A stretch of 13,113 bases of DNA from CAMNAO01 sp045605145 (GTDB lineage: Bacteria > Bacillota > Clostridia > Oscillospirales > Oscillospiraceae): positions 1 to 13,113 of the forward strand of contig JAZUPH010000055.1 of the NCBI GenBank assembly GCA_045605145.1, written 5' to 3'. Of this stretch, positions 1 through 7,136 are shown piece after piece (the first letter of the stretch is position 1; each line of letters opens with the position of its first letter). The position numbers and the translations under genes were made by a program. The notes under the pieces are model-generated. The model was not told the DNA's origin, did not search any database, and saw only the letters and a program-made list of their open reading frames with translations.

Positions 1-549
1 CCCAAAGAGCTGAAGGTGCCCAGTTACATTATCTATAACACCCTCCTCCCCGGGAACATCCCCTACGAAGAGGTGGAGAGCCTTGAAGAGGCAATGCCCC
101 GTCTGGACATCCTGTACATGACCCGCATCCAGCGTGAGCGCTTTGACGACCCCTTCGAGTATGAGCGACTGAAGGACAGCTACATCTTGGACACCGCCAA
201 GATGGCGCTGGCTAAAGAGAAGATGTGCGTGCTGCATCCTCTGCCCCGCGTAAACGAGATAAGCGTCAAGGTGGACGACGACCCCCGCGCTGCCTATTTC
301 CGGCAGGCCCTCAACGGCAAGTATATGCGCATGGCTCTCATCCTCAAGCTGCTGGATGAGGCAAAGGCAGACCCCATCCGCCGCGGCGGCCACGCCGACA
401 AAAAGGGGGAGCTTATCCGCGGCCATGTTTGCAGTAACCCGCGCTGCATCACCACCACCGAGCAGGAGCTGGAGCAACTGTTCCGCCTGACCGATCCGGC
501 GGAGAACATCTGCCGCTGCATCTACTGCGAGACGAAGATACGTCTGTAA
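1..549 (+). CDS. pyrB: Aspartate carbamoyltransferase, C-terminal part, fused to a PyrI-type zinc domain (5' end outside window)
   Basis: The frame is open from base 1, so only the last 182 residues are visible and the start lies upstream. The visible part is the aspartate-binding domain of ATCase, which condenses carbamoyl phosphate and aspartate in pyrimidine synthesis. It contains LDILYMTRIQ and the signature HPLPR (visible residues 79-83), followed by the family's closing helix around residue 118. Where PyrB normally ends, the chain runs on for about 60 residues with C144-x4-C149 and C173-x2-C176. The Cys spacing, including 24 residues from the second to the third Cys, matches the zinc site of E. 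coli PyrI (C109, C114, C138, C141). Only about 25 residues separate the two parts, so the PyrI nucleotide-binding domain is absent from this end. The product is cytosolic. Family identity is firm; allosteric behaviour cannot be read from the sequence. Confidence 0.93.
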   Translation, partial: PKELKVPSYIIYNTLLPGNIPYEEVESLEEAMPRLDILYMTRIQRERFDDPFEYERLKDSYILDTAKMALAKEKMCVLHPLPRVNEISVKVDDDPRAAYFRQALNGKYMRMALILKLLDEAKADPIRRGGHADKKGELIRGHVCSNPRCITTTEQELEQLFRLTDPAENICRCIYCETKIRL

Positions 550-570
550 GCCATCACCCAGACAAACAGA

Positions 571-607
571 AAACGGGAACCGATCGCAAATCGGCTCCCG
601 TTTTTTA
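571..607. terminator. Bidirectional rho-independent terminator between pyrB and the DUF4129 gene
   Basis: ACGGGA (573-578) pairs with TCCCGT (596-601) and CCGAT (580-584) with ATCGG (590-594), with one A/C mismatch between the two helices. On the + strand a run of six T follows directly. On the - strand the hairpin is followed by TTTTCTGTTTGTCT. It lies between two convergent genes (stops at 549 and 622), so it probably serves both. Confidence 0.88.
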
Positions 608-621
608 TATGCATTTCTCGA

Positions 622-1845
622 TCAGTCCATAGGTGACTTGGTCTTTTTAAGGCTGCTGTATGCCTCTTTCGCCCGTTCTGCATCCTGGGGCGTGACCGCG
701 GCGCGCTCACTGTAGCGGGCGGGGGCGTAGATGGCGGCAAGCTGTCCGGTATCGCCGCCGGGGAAATAGGCCGCGCTCATCTCCGCCAGCTCTTTGCTGG
801 TGTTGCCCGGCTTTGAGCGCATACCGCGCCGCCGGCATTCCACAAGGAATTTTGCGTAATAGTAGCGCACTGCCATGCGCGGGTCGCGGGGACGCAGCAC
901 ACTGCGGCGGCGGCGCTTTGCGCCCGGCTCAACACTTTCCCGCAGCTCGCTCCATGGGTCCTCATTTTCCTCGCGGCGGCCCTTGCCGAGAAGGCGGCGG
1001 AAAATGAAAAACAGCACCACAGCGACTATCAGCGCAACGAGAATGTAGCCCAGTATGCGAAGCCACAGGATATCCCCTGTTTTGTCCACAAACTCATCCT
1101 CAAGACCCAGCATTTCCGCGGCGGAACGCAGGTCCATGACCACTTCCTTCTCCTCCCCCTTGCTGAACAGGGAGATAAGCCAGAAGAAGCCCTTGAACAG
1201 GCCGTAAAAACCCATACCAAGCAGAAGCACCGCGCCCAGCAGGACGACCGCCACAACATTCTGGTACAGGAACTTGATGACAGCAAGCACCATCTGGGGC
1301 GCACGGCCCACGGTCAGTATGGCACAGCCCGCCACAAAGGCCATGATGAAAATGGCCTGTTTCGTGCCGCTGGGTGTAACCTCACGCAGCATACGAAGAA
1401 GGCACACGCCCACCGAAAGCATCAGCGCCAGATAGGGCACGGCGGCAATAAATGCCTCACCCACCCATTTGCACAGCAAAAACGCAGGCAGCATTATTAG
1501 CAGAAGGCGCAGACCAAAGCCGTAGTGGCCGCGGAACTCTTCATATTCCACATTGATCCGGCCCGTGACAAGGGACCAGCCCACATACAGCCACGCCGGC
1601 ATGAGATGTATCGCCGGCCACAGACCCGGCCAGACAACCAGCGCAAAAATCGGAAGCGCCAGTACCGGCACCCTTTTTGTAAGCTCAACATTGCGGCCGC
1701 GCAAAAAGGCCTCCAGCCCCACGGCGGCGCACAGCAACAGCATCCCCAGCGCCGAAGGCGGCGTGCGGAAGAATACCACCAAATAAAAACCCGTCAGTGA
1801 ATAGTACAGGGACAGGTCAAAAATCAGTTTATAGATACCTGCCAT
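622..1845 (-). CDS. Polytopic membrane protein with C-terminal DUF4129-like domain (third gene of MoxR-DUF58 operon)
   Basis: This 407-residue protein has about eight or nine hydrophobic helices between residues 8 and 226, a short loop of about 35 residues, another helix (262-283), a basic stretch (RRRR at 311-314), and a soluble C-terminal domain (about 325-400). That domain has the look of DUF4129: YYYAKFLVECRRRG, then PGNTSKELAE, then YAPARYSE and DAERAKEAY. Helices, short loop, last helix and DUF4129 follow the order of TgpA-like transglutaminases, but the loop that would hold the roughly 200-residue transglutaminase core is too short, and no Cys-His-Asp core is visible. The start ATG has GGAG seven bases upstream. 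It lies 54 bases after the DUF58 gene and is presumably co-transcribed with it. Its role is unknown; a part in envelope processing is inferred from context. Confidence 0.82.
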   Translation of the reverse strand: MAGIYKLIFDLSLYYSLTGFYLVVFFRTPPSALGMLLLCAAVGLEAFLRGRNVELTKRVPVLALPIFALVVWPGLWPAIHLMPAWLYVGWSLVTGRINVEYEEFRGHYGFGLRLLLIMLPAFLLCKWVGEAFIAAVPYLALMLSVGVCLLRMLREVTPSGTKQAIFIMAFVAGCAILTVGRAPQMVLAVIKFLYQNVVAVVLLGAVLLLGMGFYGLFKGFFWLISLFSKGEEKEVVMDLRSAAEMLGLEDEFVDKTGDILWLRILGYILVALIVAVVLFFIFRRLLGKGRREENEDPWSELRESVEPGAKRRRRSVLRPRDPRMAVRYYYAKFLVECRRRGMRSKPGNTSKELAEMSAAYFPGGDTGQLAAIYAPARYSERAAVTPQDAERAKEAYSSLKKTKSPMD

Positions 1846-1871
1846 TATGTCTCCGTTTCAAGATGGATATA

Positions 1872-1896
1872 CCCCAGGGCGACACTGCGCCCGGGG
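1872..1896 (-). other. Intercistronic hairpin between DUF58 and DUF4129 genes
   Basis: GGGCG (1877-1881) pairs with CGCCC (1888-1892) across a six-base loop, and CCC (1873-1875) pairs with GGG (1894-1896) across one mismatch. No T-run follows in the direction of transcription, so it is not a standard terminator. It may affect mRNA processing or the relative expression of the last gene. Confidence 0.4.
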
Positions 1897-1899
1897 CCG

Positions 1900-2952
1900 T
1901 CAAAGCTCGGACGCCGCGATAAACAGCGGGTCCACACCCGACTCGTCATGCAGCAGCTTCAAAGCCGCCTGCATCTGGTCATTGTCATAGGGCGCGATAA
2001 GCACGAATGCCGCGCCGCTGCCTGCGGCACGGACGGCGATGGAGGCCAGCTCCTGGGCGGGACAGCGGGAGGCGGCGTAGACACGGGCCAGCGTTTCCAG
2101 CATGTCGCCGTGGTGACCGGGGCCGGCGTTGCAGCTCCACACCCGGCGGCCGGAAAAGCCCCACAAAGGCGCGTTGGTGTACAGGTCAATATTTACGCCC
2201 CGCTCTGTCAGACTCTCGCACACGGTGCGGGCCGCGGAACAGCACTTGTCAAGGGTTACGCTGTCCATGGGGCCGATACCGTTGGTCGCCAAAAGCACCG
2301 TGCAGCTCAGATCCCGGGTGAAGTCAAACTCACGCACCATCAGCTCACCCCGTCGGGCGCTCTGTGTCCAGCTTATGGTCTTCATAGGTTCGCGGCCGGT
2401 GTATTCCCGCACGCCCATGGTGATGATCGGGTCGCGGATGAGGTGCCGCCGGGCGATCATGTCGCCGCAGTAGCTGCCCAGTGCATCGTGCAATTGGCTG
2501 CTGTCCAGTGGTTTGGGGTAGACCAGCACCTCATGCCGGTCATCGAAAGTGCGCTCAGTCTCTTTCAGGCCGAGGAAGTCACCGCGTCTGAGCGTGGCGC
2601 CCTCGAAAATATGCATCCCGCGTTTGTGCAGGCTGGTGGGCATACTGCGGCGCACCCGCTGGTGACCCCACAGGCGATAGGTGCTGCCCACGGATTTGCT
2701 GAAACGCTCTTCCTGTGATTCCAGCCCCTCGGGCAGCATGGCATCAATGGGATAGCTCACTTCCGCGCGGACGTAGGTGATGGGCAGGCGACCCGTATTG
2801 GTGACCGTGGTCAGAATGTCAAAAGGCTGATCCGGCTCCACCCTGTCAACGGACGGCTTATACTCAAACTCAACATGGCTCAGACTGTCATGCAGTGAGA
2901 ATATCTCCAGCGCCGCACCCAATATAATAAGAACGACAAGGAATACTACCAT
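1900..2952 (-). CDS. DUF58 domain protein (MoxR partner)
   Basis: This 350-residue protein has a single N-terminal hydrophobic helix (residues 2-18), a beta-rich region (about 25-145), and the DUF58 core near 180-210, with GVREYTGREPMKTISW followed by SARRGELMVREFD. This is the conserved (V/L)REY...I.W..SAR.GEL.V.EF pattern of the family. The C-terminal part is expected to be a von Willebrand A-like fold, although no complete MIDAS motif is evident. Many DUF58 proteins have two N-terminal helices; only one is seen here. The start ATG has AAAGGAG about eight bases upstream. The gene begins 34 bases after the moxR stop, a standard operon arrangement. DUF58 proteins are known as genetic partners of MoxR ATPases; the biochemical role is poorly defined. 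Confidence 0.9.
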   Translation of the reverse strand: MVVFLVVLIILGAALEIFSLHDSLSHVEFEYKPSVDRVEPDQPFDILTTVTNTGRLPITYVRAEVSYPIDAMLPEGLESQEERFSKSVGSTYRLWGHQRVRRSMPTSLHKRGMHIFEGATLRRGDFLGLKETERTFDDRHEVLVYPKPLDSSQLHDALGSYCGDMIARRHLIRDPIITMGVREYTGREPMKTISWTQSARRGELMVREFDFTRDLSCTVLLATNGIGPMDSVTLDKCCSAARTVCESLTERGVNIDLYTNAPLWGFSGRRVWSCNAGPGHHGDMLETLARVYAASRCPAQELASIAVRAAGSGAAFVLIAPYDNDQMQAALKLLHDESGVDPLFIAASEL

Positions 2953-2986
2953 TATTTGGCTCCTTTACGGCGGTGTGACGCCGGGG

Positions 2987-3934
2987 TCACTGCCTGTCCT
3001 CCAGCGGTACGCGCAGCTGCTGCGCCAGCTCACGGACGAGGGCGTCATCCTCGCCGCGCTTGACACTGCCGGCGGTGGTGAGTCTGTGGGCCAGTACGCA
3101 GGGCGCCAGTGCCTTCACATCCTCGGGCATGACATAGTCGCGGCCGGCAAGAGCTGCCGCCGCCTGAGAAGCCTTGTACAGGGCAAGTGCACCGCGGGTG
3201 GAGACACCGATGCGGATGCGGCTGTCATTTCTGGTCGCCTGGATAATATCCATTATGTACGCGGCAACATCATCGGATACCTCAACCTCATGGACGGCCT
3301 TTTTAAGGGCGGCGGTCTCCTCATCGGTGACCTGCGCCTGAAGCTGCTCAACCAGATAGGTGGTATCCTCACCGCGCAGAACGCTCAGCTCCTCATCCCG
3401 CTGCATATAGCCAAGGCTCAGCCGCATGAAGAAACGGTCGGTCTGCGCCTCGGGCAGGGGGAAGGTGCCGTAGCTTTCAAGGGGGTTCTGGGTGGCCATT
3501 ATCATGAACGGCTCCGCCATGGGATAGGTATCGCCGTCAACAGTGACCTGATGCTCTGCCATTGCCTCAAGCAGGCTGGACTGAGTACGGGGAGTGGCGC
3601 GGTTAATCTCGTCGGCAAGGACCACATTTGCAAAGACCGGGCCGGGACGGAACTCAAACGCACCGCTCTTCTGGCTGTAGAAATTGATGCCGGTCAGATC
3701 GCTGGGCAGCAGGTCGGGCGTAAACTGGACGCGCTTAAAGCTGCCGCCGACAGTCTTGGCGAAGGCGCGCAGCAACATGGTCTTGCCGGTGCCGGGCACG
3801 TCCTCAAGCAGGATATGACCGGAACAAAGGAAGCATATAAGCACCTTTTCGATAACATCTGCCTTGCCTTTGATAACTTTCTGGCAGTTATCCATAACTT
3901 TTGCGCGATAATCGGTGAACATCTGGACATTCAT
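2987..3934 (-). CDS. MoxR-family AAA+ ATPase
   Basis: From the chosen start this is a 315-residue cytosolic AAA+ ATPase of the MoxR group. It shows Walker A (EDVPGTGKT, residues 44-52), Walker B (VVLADEIN, 104-111), sensor 1 (ATQNP, 147-151), and PEAQTDRF (161-168) just after it. Length and order match the family. MoxR proteins are thought to act as chaperone-like ATPases that mature or insert partner proteins, often von Willebrand A proteins; the DUF58 gene directly downstream fits this. Start choice: the only good Shine-Dalgarno, AGGAG at 3943-3947, is just two bases from an upstream ATG (3938-3940) but eight bases from the ATG at 3932-3934, so the latter is preferred. The difference is two residues. 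It is the first gene of the operon, behind a strong promoter. Confidence 0.94.
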   Translation of the reverse strand: MNVQMFTDYRAKVMDNCQKVIKGKADVIEKVLICFLCSGHILLEDVPGTGKTMLLRAFAKTVGGSFKRVQFTPDLLPSDLTGINFYSQKSGAFEFRPGPVFANVVLADEINRATPRTQSSLLEAMAEHQVTVDGDTYPMAEPFMIMATQNPLESYGTFPLPEAQTDRFFMRLSLGYMQRDEELSVLRGEDTTYLVEQLQAQVTDEETAALKKAVHEVEVSDDVAAYIMDIIQATRNDSRIRIGVSTRGALALYKASQAAAALAGRDYVMPEDVKALAPCVLAHRLTTAGSVKRGEDDALVRELAQQLRVPLEDRQ

Positions 3935-3976
3935 GGGCATTGCTCCTAAATACTTAAAATTTTAAAACGATACCTT

Positions 3977-4005
3977 ATTATATTATCAAATCCGTCCTTA
4001 TGCAA
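3977..4005 (-). promoter_or_regulatory. Sigma-A promoter of the MoxR-DUF58-DUF4129 operon
   Basis: Reading the - strand, the -35 box is TTGCAT (4000-4005) and the -10 box TATAAT (3977-3982), with exactly 17 bases between. The predicted start point, near 3970, leaves a leader of roughly 35 bases before the moxR ATG. The surroundings are markedly AT-rich. It is close to consensus, suggesting strong basal expression. Confidence 0.82.
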
Positions 4006-4071
4006 CATTTTTTATGTGGCACAAATATGTCAAACGCCACCCCGCAGCAGCTGTATCTCCCTGCTAGGCAC

Positions 4072-4100
4072 TTGCCCTTTGCGCCTTTAAGTGGTAGTAT
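4072..4100 (+). promoter_or_regulatory. Predicted sigma-A promoter of the phosphoesterase-birA unit
   Basis: TTGCCC (4072-4077) and TAGTAT (4095-4100) are separated by 17 bases. Each box departs from consensus at two positions or fewer. The start point would be near 4107, about 45 bases before the ATG at 4152. It is divergent from the moxR promoter about 70 bases away. Confidence 0.6.
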
Positions 4101-4151
4101 AAGCCTTGGGCCGTCCATTGGCGGCACAGTTAGCATGTCTTTGGAGGACGC

Positions 4152-4985
4152 ATGAAAAGATCCCGCCGCCACCTGCGCCGCCTTGTGATCCTGGCGGCAG
4201 TGCTGGCTTTAATGTGCCTTGACAGCCGGCTGAGGCTGGACAGGGCAGAATACACCGTCACAGCGGAAAACATCCCCGCCGCCTTCCAGGGCTGGCGCAT
4301 AGTACAGCTGAGCGACCTGCATCTGAGCCAATTCGGTGAGGATAACGAAAGACTCATCCGCGCCGTTTTGGACGCGCGGCCGGACATCATTGCCATCACC
4401 GGGGACATGGTGGACACCGACACCGGCTGGGAGGATTATGTGCGCTCTCTCATGGCTCAGCTTACGCCCATCGCGCCGGTGTACTATGTGTCCGGCAACC
4501 ACGAATGGGCGGCCGGCATCGCCCGGGACCTGTTTGATGTTTTGGCAGACTGCGGCGTGACAGTGCTGAGAAATCAATATGTACCCATCGAAATAGACGG
4601 TGAGCGTATCGTGCTGGCCGGTGTGGACGACCCCAACGGCCCGTGGGACATGATAAGCCCCGCCGGGCTTTATCAGCGCATCGAAGCCGACTACACCGGC
4701 GCATATACCGTTCTGCTGGCCCACCGCAATACGGAGCTGTACACCTACGCCGAAGCGGGCTTCGACCTGACCCTCTGCGGTCACGGACACGGCGGCGTGA
4801 TCCGCCTGCCGTTTACCGACGGCCTTATCAACACCGAGCGGGAGTGGTTCCCCACCCACACCAGCGGACTGTACGAGCTTGACGGCATGACCGCCGTTGT
4901 ATCACGGGGACTGGGCAACAATCTGCCCGTCCCCCGCTTCCTCAACCGTCCCCACATCCCGGTTGTGATACTGGGGAGCGAATAA
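4152..4985 (+). CDS. Membrane-anchored calcineurin-like metallophosphoesterase (YkuE/YaeI type)
   Basis: This 277-residue protein starts with a basic segment (MKRSRRHLRR) and one hydrophobic helix (about 11-23), which suggests a membrane anchor with the catalytic domain outside. The two-metal metallophosphoesterase motifs are all present in order: D55-L-H57, GDMVD with D85, GNHE with N116 and H117, H191 in LLAHRN, and GHGHGG with H211 and H213. Length and the N-terminal anchor fit the YkuE/YaeI group, some members of which hydrolyse lipid phosphates such as UDP-diacylglucosamine-like substrates; the substrate here is not determined. TTGGAGG sits four bases before the ATG. The next gene, birA, follows 54 bases downstream on the same strand, and no terminator is seen between them. 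Confidence 0.92.
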   Translation: MKRSRRHLRRLVILAAVLALMCLDSRLRLDRAEYTVTAENIPAAFQGWRIVQLSDLHLSQFGEDNERLIRAVLDARPDIIAITGDMVDTDTGWEDYVRSLMAQLTPIAPVYYVSGNHEWAAGIARDLFDVLADCGVTVLRNQYVPIEIDGERIVLAGVDDPNGPWDMISPAGLYQRIEADYTGAYTVLLAHRNTELYTYAEAGFDLTLCGHGHGGVIRLPFTDGLINTEREWFPTHTSGLYELDGMTAVVSRGLGNNLPVPRFLNRPHIPVVILGSE

Positions 4986-5039
4986 CGGTTGACATAATAT
5001 CAGCGCCGCGAAGGAGCGGCATTTACAGGAGGGCTGCAT

Positions 5040-5837
5040 ATGAGCGCCGAAAAGCACAACTTAACATCCGGCGTGCTGCCCGAATTGCTCCACGGCAGCG
5101 GCCTGCGTTTTGAGATACTGGATGAGTGCGCCTCCACCAATCTGCTGGCGAAGGAGCGGGCTGCACAGGGTGAGGCGGAGGGTCTGGTAATCATCGCCCG
5201 CCGACAGAGCGCAGGGCGCGGGCGCCTTGGGCGCAGCTTCTATTCACCCGACAGCAGCGGCCTGTACATGACCCTGCTGCTGCGTCCCCGGCTCTCTGCC
5301 AAAGATACCGCCCTTTTGACCACCATGGCCGCCGTTGCCGCGGCACAGGGGATTGAAGAGCTTAGCGCCCAAGACAGCAAAATTAAGTGGGTCAACGATA
5401 TATATCTTCACGGCCGTAAGGTCTGCGGCATCCTTGCCGAGGCGGGTTTTCGCGCTGACGGAGGGGTGGAATGGGCCGCAGTGGGCATCGGGGTTAACAT
5501 AACGCCGCCGGAAGAGGGCTTTCCCACCGAGCTGGAGGGTATTGCCGGCGCAGTATTCGCCCGGGGTGACGAGCCGCAGGACGCCCGGGACAGGCTGGCC
5601 GCGGGCATCCTCCGCCGTTTTATGGCGATGTACCGCGCCCTTCCGGACAGCGGGCACTACGACGAATACAAGCGCCGCCTGATGGTGCTGGACCGTGAGG
5701 TGACGGTACACAGCCCCACGGGTGCGTGGACGGGCAGGGCGCTGGAGCTTGACCGCGATTTCCGCCTTTTGGTGGACTCGGGGGAAGGACGGCGCGAATG
5801 GCTGTCCACCGGCGAGATCAGCGTGAGACTGAGGTAA
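5040..5837 (+). CDS. birA: Biotin--[acetyl-CoA-carboxylase] ligase, monofunctional (no HTH domain)
   Basis: This 265-residue enzyme activates biotin to biotinyl-5'-AMP and transfers it to the carrier lysine of biotin-dependent carboxylases. Motifs are STN (32-34), the biotinyl-AMP loop GRGRLGR (59-65), KWVND (116-120), GRKVCGIL with the catalytic-position lysine K127, and GIGVN (149-153). A C-terminal SH3-like domain spans about 220-265. It begins directly with the catalytic domain, without the N-terminal winged helix of E. coli BirA, so it is probably not a DNA-binding repressor. The start has CAGGAGGG six bases upstream. It is the second gene after the phosphoesterase and is followed by a strong terminator. 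Confidence 0.95.
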   Translation: MSAEKHNLTSGVLPELLHGSGLRFEILDECASTNLLAKERAAQGEAEGLVIIARRQSAGRGRLGRSFYSPDSSGLYMTLLLRPRLSAKDTALLTTMAAVAAAQGIEELSAQDSKIKWVNDIYLHGRKVCGILAEAGFRADGGVEWAAVGIGVNITPPEEGFPTELEGIAGAVFARGDEPQDARDRLAAGILRRFMAMYRALPDSGHYDEYKRRLMVLDREVTVHSPTGAWTGRALELDRDFRLLVDSGEGRREWLSTGEISVRLR

Positions 5838-5858
5838 GCCCATAGGGAATATAACAAT

Positions 5859-5892
5859 GCACCCCGCCGAAGCCTTCGGCGGGGTGCGTTTT
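5859..5892. terminator. Strong rho-independent terminator after birA, possibly bidirectional
   Basis: A perfect 13-bp stem pairs 5859-5871 with 5875-5887 around a three-base loop (GCC). GTTTTATT follows on the + strand. The opposite side has only a weak T-rich stretch (ATTGTTATATT on the - strand), but it lies immediately after the stop of the convergent HAD-barstar gene and may serve that gene too. Confidence 0.9.
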
Positions 5893-5894
5893 AT

Positions 5895-6878
5895 TCAGCT
5901 TTCAATCTCTACACTGATATTCGGGTACTTTTCACACAGCTCCCGGAACAGGCGCAAAAGCGCCGGCAGTTTTCGTAAAACCGGCTCTGCCGCTGTTTGC
6001 GTCCCTCGCAGACACAGGCGCAGCGGGGCTGTGTACGCCGCATATTTCTCCCGCAGGCAGTCGTACAATGCGTCCAGATTTCTGCCGTAATACTCCGGCA
6101 GGCAGAAGATCTCCTTAAGGCGCAGGTGCATTTCCCGCAGGCTGTCGCAGCCGTCCAGATCCACGATCAGTGTCTCGCCCGGCTCACAGCAGGGGCAGAG
6201 GGCGAGGACTTCATCAAGGCATTTTATCTCGTGATGGATGCAGATATCTTCCGGCACGGGCACACCCTTGGGGTTAAACCAGCAGCAGATGATTCCCGCG
6301 TTGCTGCCGCCTTTCATATCGCTGGTGAGGGAGTCGCCCACGATCATCACCTCATCCGGCGCAAACTCACCCGTCTGCGCCCAGACGGCTTCAAAAAAGC
6401 CGATGTTGGGCTTCTCGATCCCTATATCCTCAGAAATGAACACGCCGTCCAGCAGTGCATCCAGACCGGAGGCGGCCAGCTTGCGCTGCTGCGCCACCTT
6501 GGTGCCGTTGGTGACGGCGTACTGCTTTACGCGGCCGCAAAGCGCCCGCACCGTCTCAAGTGCGCCGGGGTAGAAAACCACCGTGTCCCCAAGGGAGACC
6601 TGATAGCGCTCATTAAATGCGGCAACACAGCCGGTGTCCAGCCCGTGTCCGGAGAAGAACTCAACAAAGCGCCCCTCAAGCACCTGCTGCTTTGTCAGCT
6701 CGCCCCGCTCCATCCGCCGCCAGTAGCCGGCGTTGATGAGGGAGTATTCTGCCAGCATTTCGTCCGTACATTCGCCCAGACCGAATGCGGCAAAGCAGTC
6801 CCGTATGGCATTTTTCTCGGCCGCCACAAAATCCAGCAGCGTTCCGTCCACATCCCAAAGTATGGCCTTGATGCCCAT
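5895..6878 (-). CDS. HAD-family (YjjG-type) nucleotidase fused to a C-terminal barstar domain
   Basis: This 327-residue protein has two domains. Residues 1-226 are a HAD phosphatase of the YjjG/YfnB type: D9-V-D11-G-T (nucleophile and acid), T123-N-G, K156 in EKPN, and GDSLTSD (181-187). Family members dephosphorylate nucleotides, including non-canonical pyrimidine monophosphates. Residues 235-327 are barstar-like, with LPEYYGRNLDALYDCL at 260-275 and FRE at 311-313. These keep counterparts of barstar Tyr29, Asp35, Asp39 and Glu76 (Y263, D269, D273, E313), the main contacts that block barnase-type RNases; barstar Trp38 is Tyr272. The linker (about 227-234) is short and Cys-rich. Start choice: the ATG at 6876-6878 has AAAGGGG eight bases upstream and lies inside the predicted transcript, while an in-frame upstream ATG (6948-6950) lies upstream of the promoter. 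No barnase gene is visible nearby. Confidence 0.93.
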   Translation of the reverse strand: MGIKAILWDVDGTLLDFVAAEKNAIRDCFAAFGLGECTDEMLAEYSLINAGYWRRMERGELTKQQVLEGRFVEFFSGHGLDTGCVAAFNERYQVSLGDTVVFYPGALETVRALCGRVKQYAVTNGTKVAQQRKLAASGLDALLDGVFISEDIGIEKPNIGFFEAVWAQTGEFAPDEVMIVGDSLTSDMKGGSNAGIICCWFNPKGVPVPEDICIHHEIKCLDEVLALCPCCEPGETLIVDLDGCDSLREMHLRLKEIFCLPEYYGRNLDALYDCLREKYAAYTAPLRLCLRGTQTAAEPVLRKLPALLRLFRELCEKYPNISVEIES

Positions 6879-6908
6879 GTCAGTTCCCCTTTCAGCGGTA
6901 CTGCACCC

Positions 6909-6937
6909 AGTATAGCACAGGCCGTCCCGTGAGGCAA
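6909..6937 (-). promoter_or_regulatory. Extended -10 promoter of the HAD-barstar gene
   Basis: On the - strand, TTGCCT (6932-6937) and TATACT (6909-6914) are 17 bases apart, with a TGC extension directly before the -10 box. Transcription would start near 6902, about 25 bases before the ATG at 6878. This position rules out the longer reading of the gene that begins at 6950. Confidence 0.82.
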
Positions 6938-7067
6938 CAGGCGGCAGCACGGCGGTCGGACAAAGGGGCGATCATTGTTTCAAGTACGCACATACTCACC
7001 GCCGGCGTTACCGATGTCCGCTCTCTCTGCTCATCAATAATTGAGATATATATCATAAATCAAGATA

Positions 7068-7095
7068 TGGACTTATACCGGCCTTTCGCTATAAT
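7068..7095 (+). promoter_or_regulatory. Predicted promoter of the XRE regulator gene
   Basis: A perfect TATAAT (7090-7095) is preceded by TGGACT (7068-7073) with a 16-base spacer. The surroundings are AT-rich. A ten-base palindrome, GATATATATC (7045-7054), lies just upstream of the -35 box and could be a regulator site; that is speculative. Confidence 0.55.
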
Positions 7096-7136
7096 TAAGA
7101 AAGAATCTTCTAATATCCCGAAAGGAACAAAACAGT

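Noticed and set aside
1948..2718. A 256-codon + strand frame opposite the DUF58 gene
   Set aside because: Composition is atypical (Ala, Gly, His rich), there are no motifs, and the opposite strand encodes a conserved DUF58 core.
2975..3949. A long open frame on the + strand (324 codons) opposite moxR
   Set aside because: It is antisense to a clear MoxR ATPase with all AAA+ motifs; its translation has no recognisable motifs, and no ribosome binding site or promoter fits. High GC at third codon positions creates such frames.
4989..5017. TTGACA at 4989-4994 as the -35 box of a separate birA promoter
   Set aside because: The sequence 17 bases further on (AGGAGC) is not a -10 box, and no alternative at 16-18 bases fits.
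5997..6932. A 311-codon + strand frame opposite the HAD-barstar gene
   Set aside because: The opposite strand encodes both HAD and barstar motifs, and this frame has no ribosome binding site or family resemblance.
6879..6950. A 24-codon N-terminal extension of the HAD-barstar protein
   Set aside because: The upstream ATG has no Shine-Dalgarno and lies upstream of the predicted -35 and -10 boxes, while the internal ATG has AAAGGGG and begins exactly at the HAD fold.
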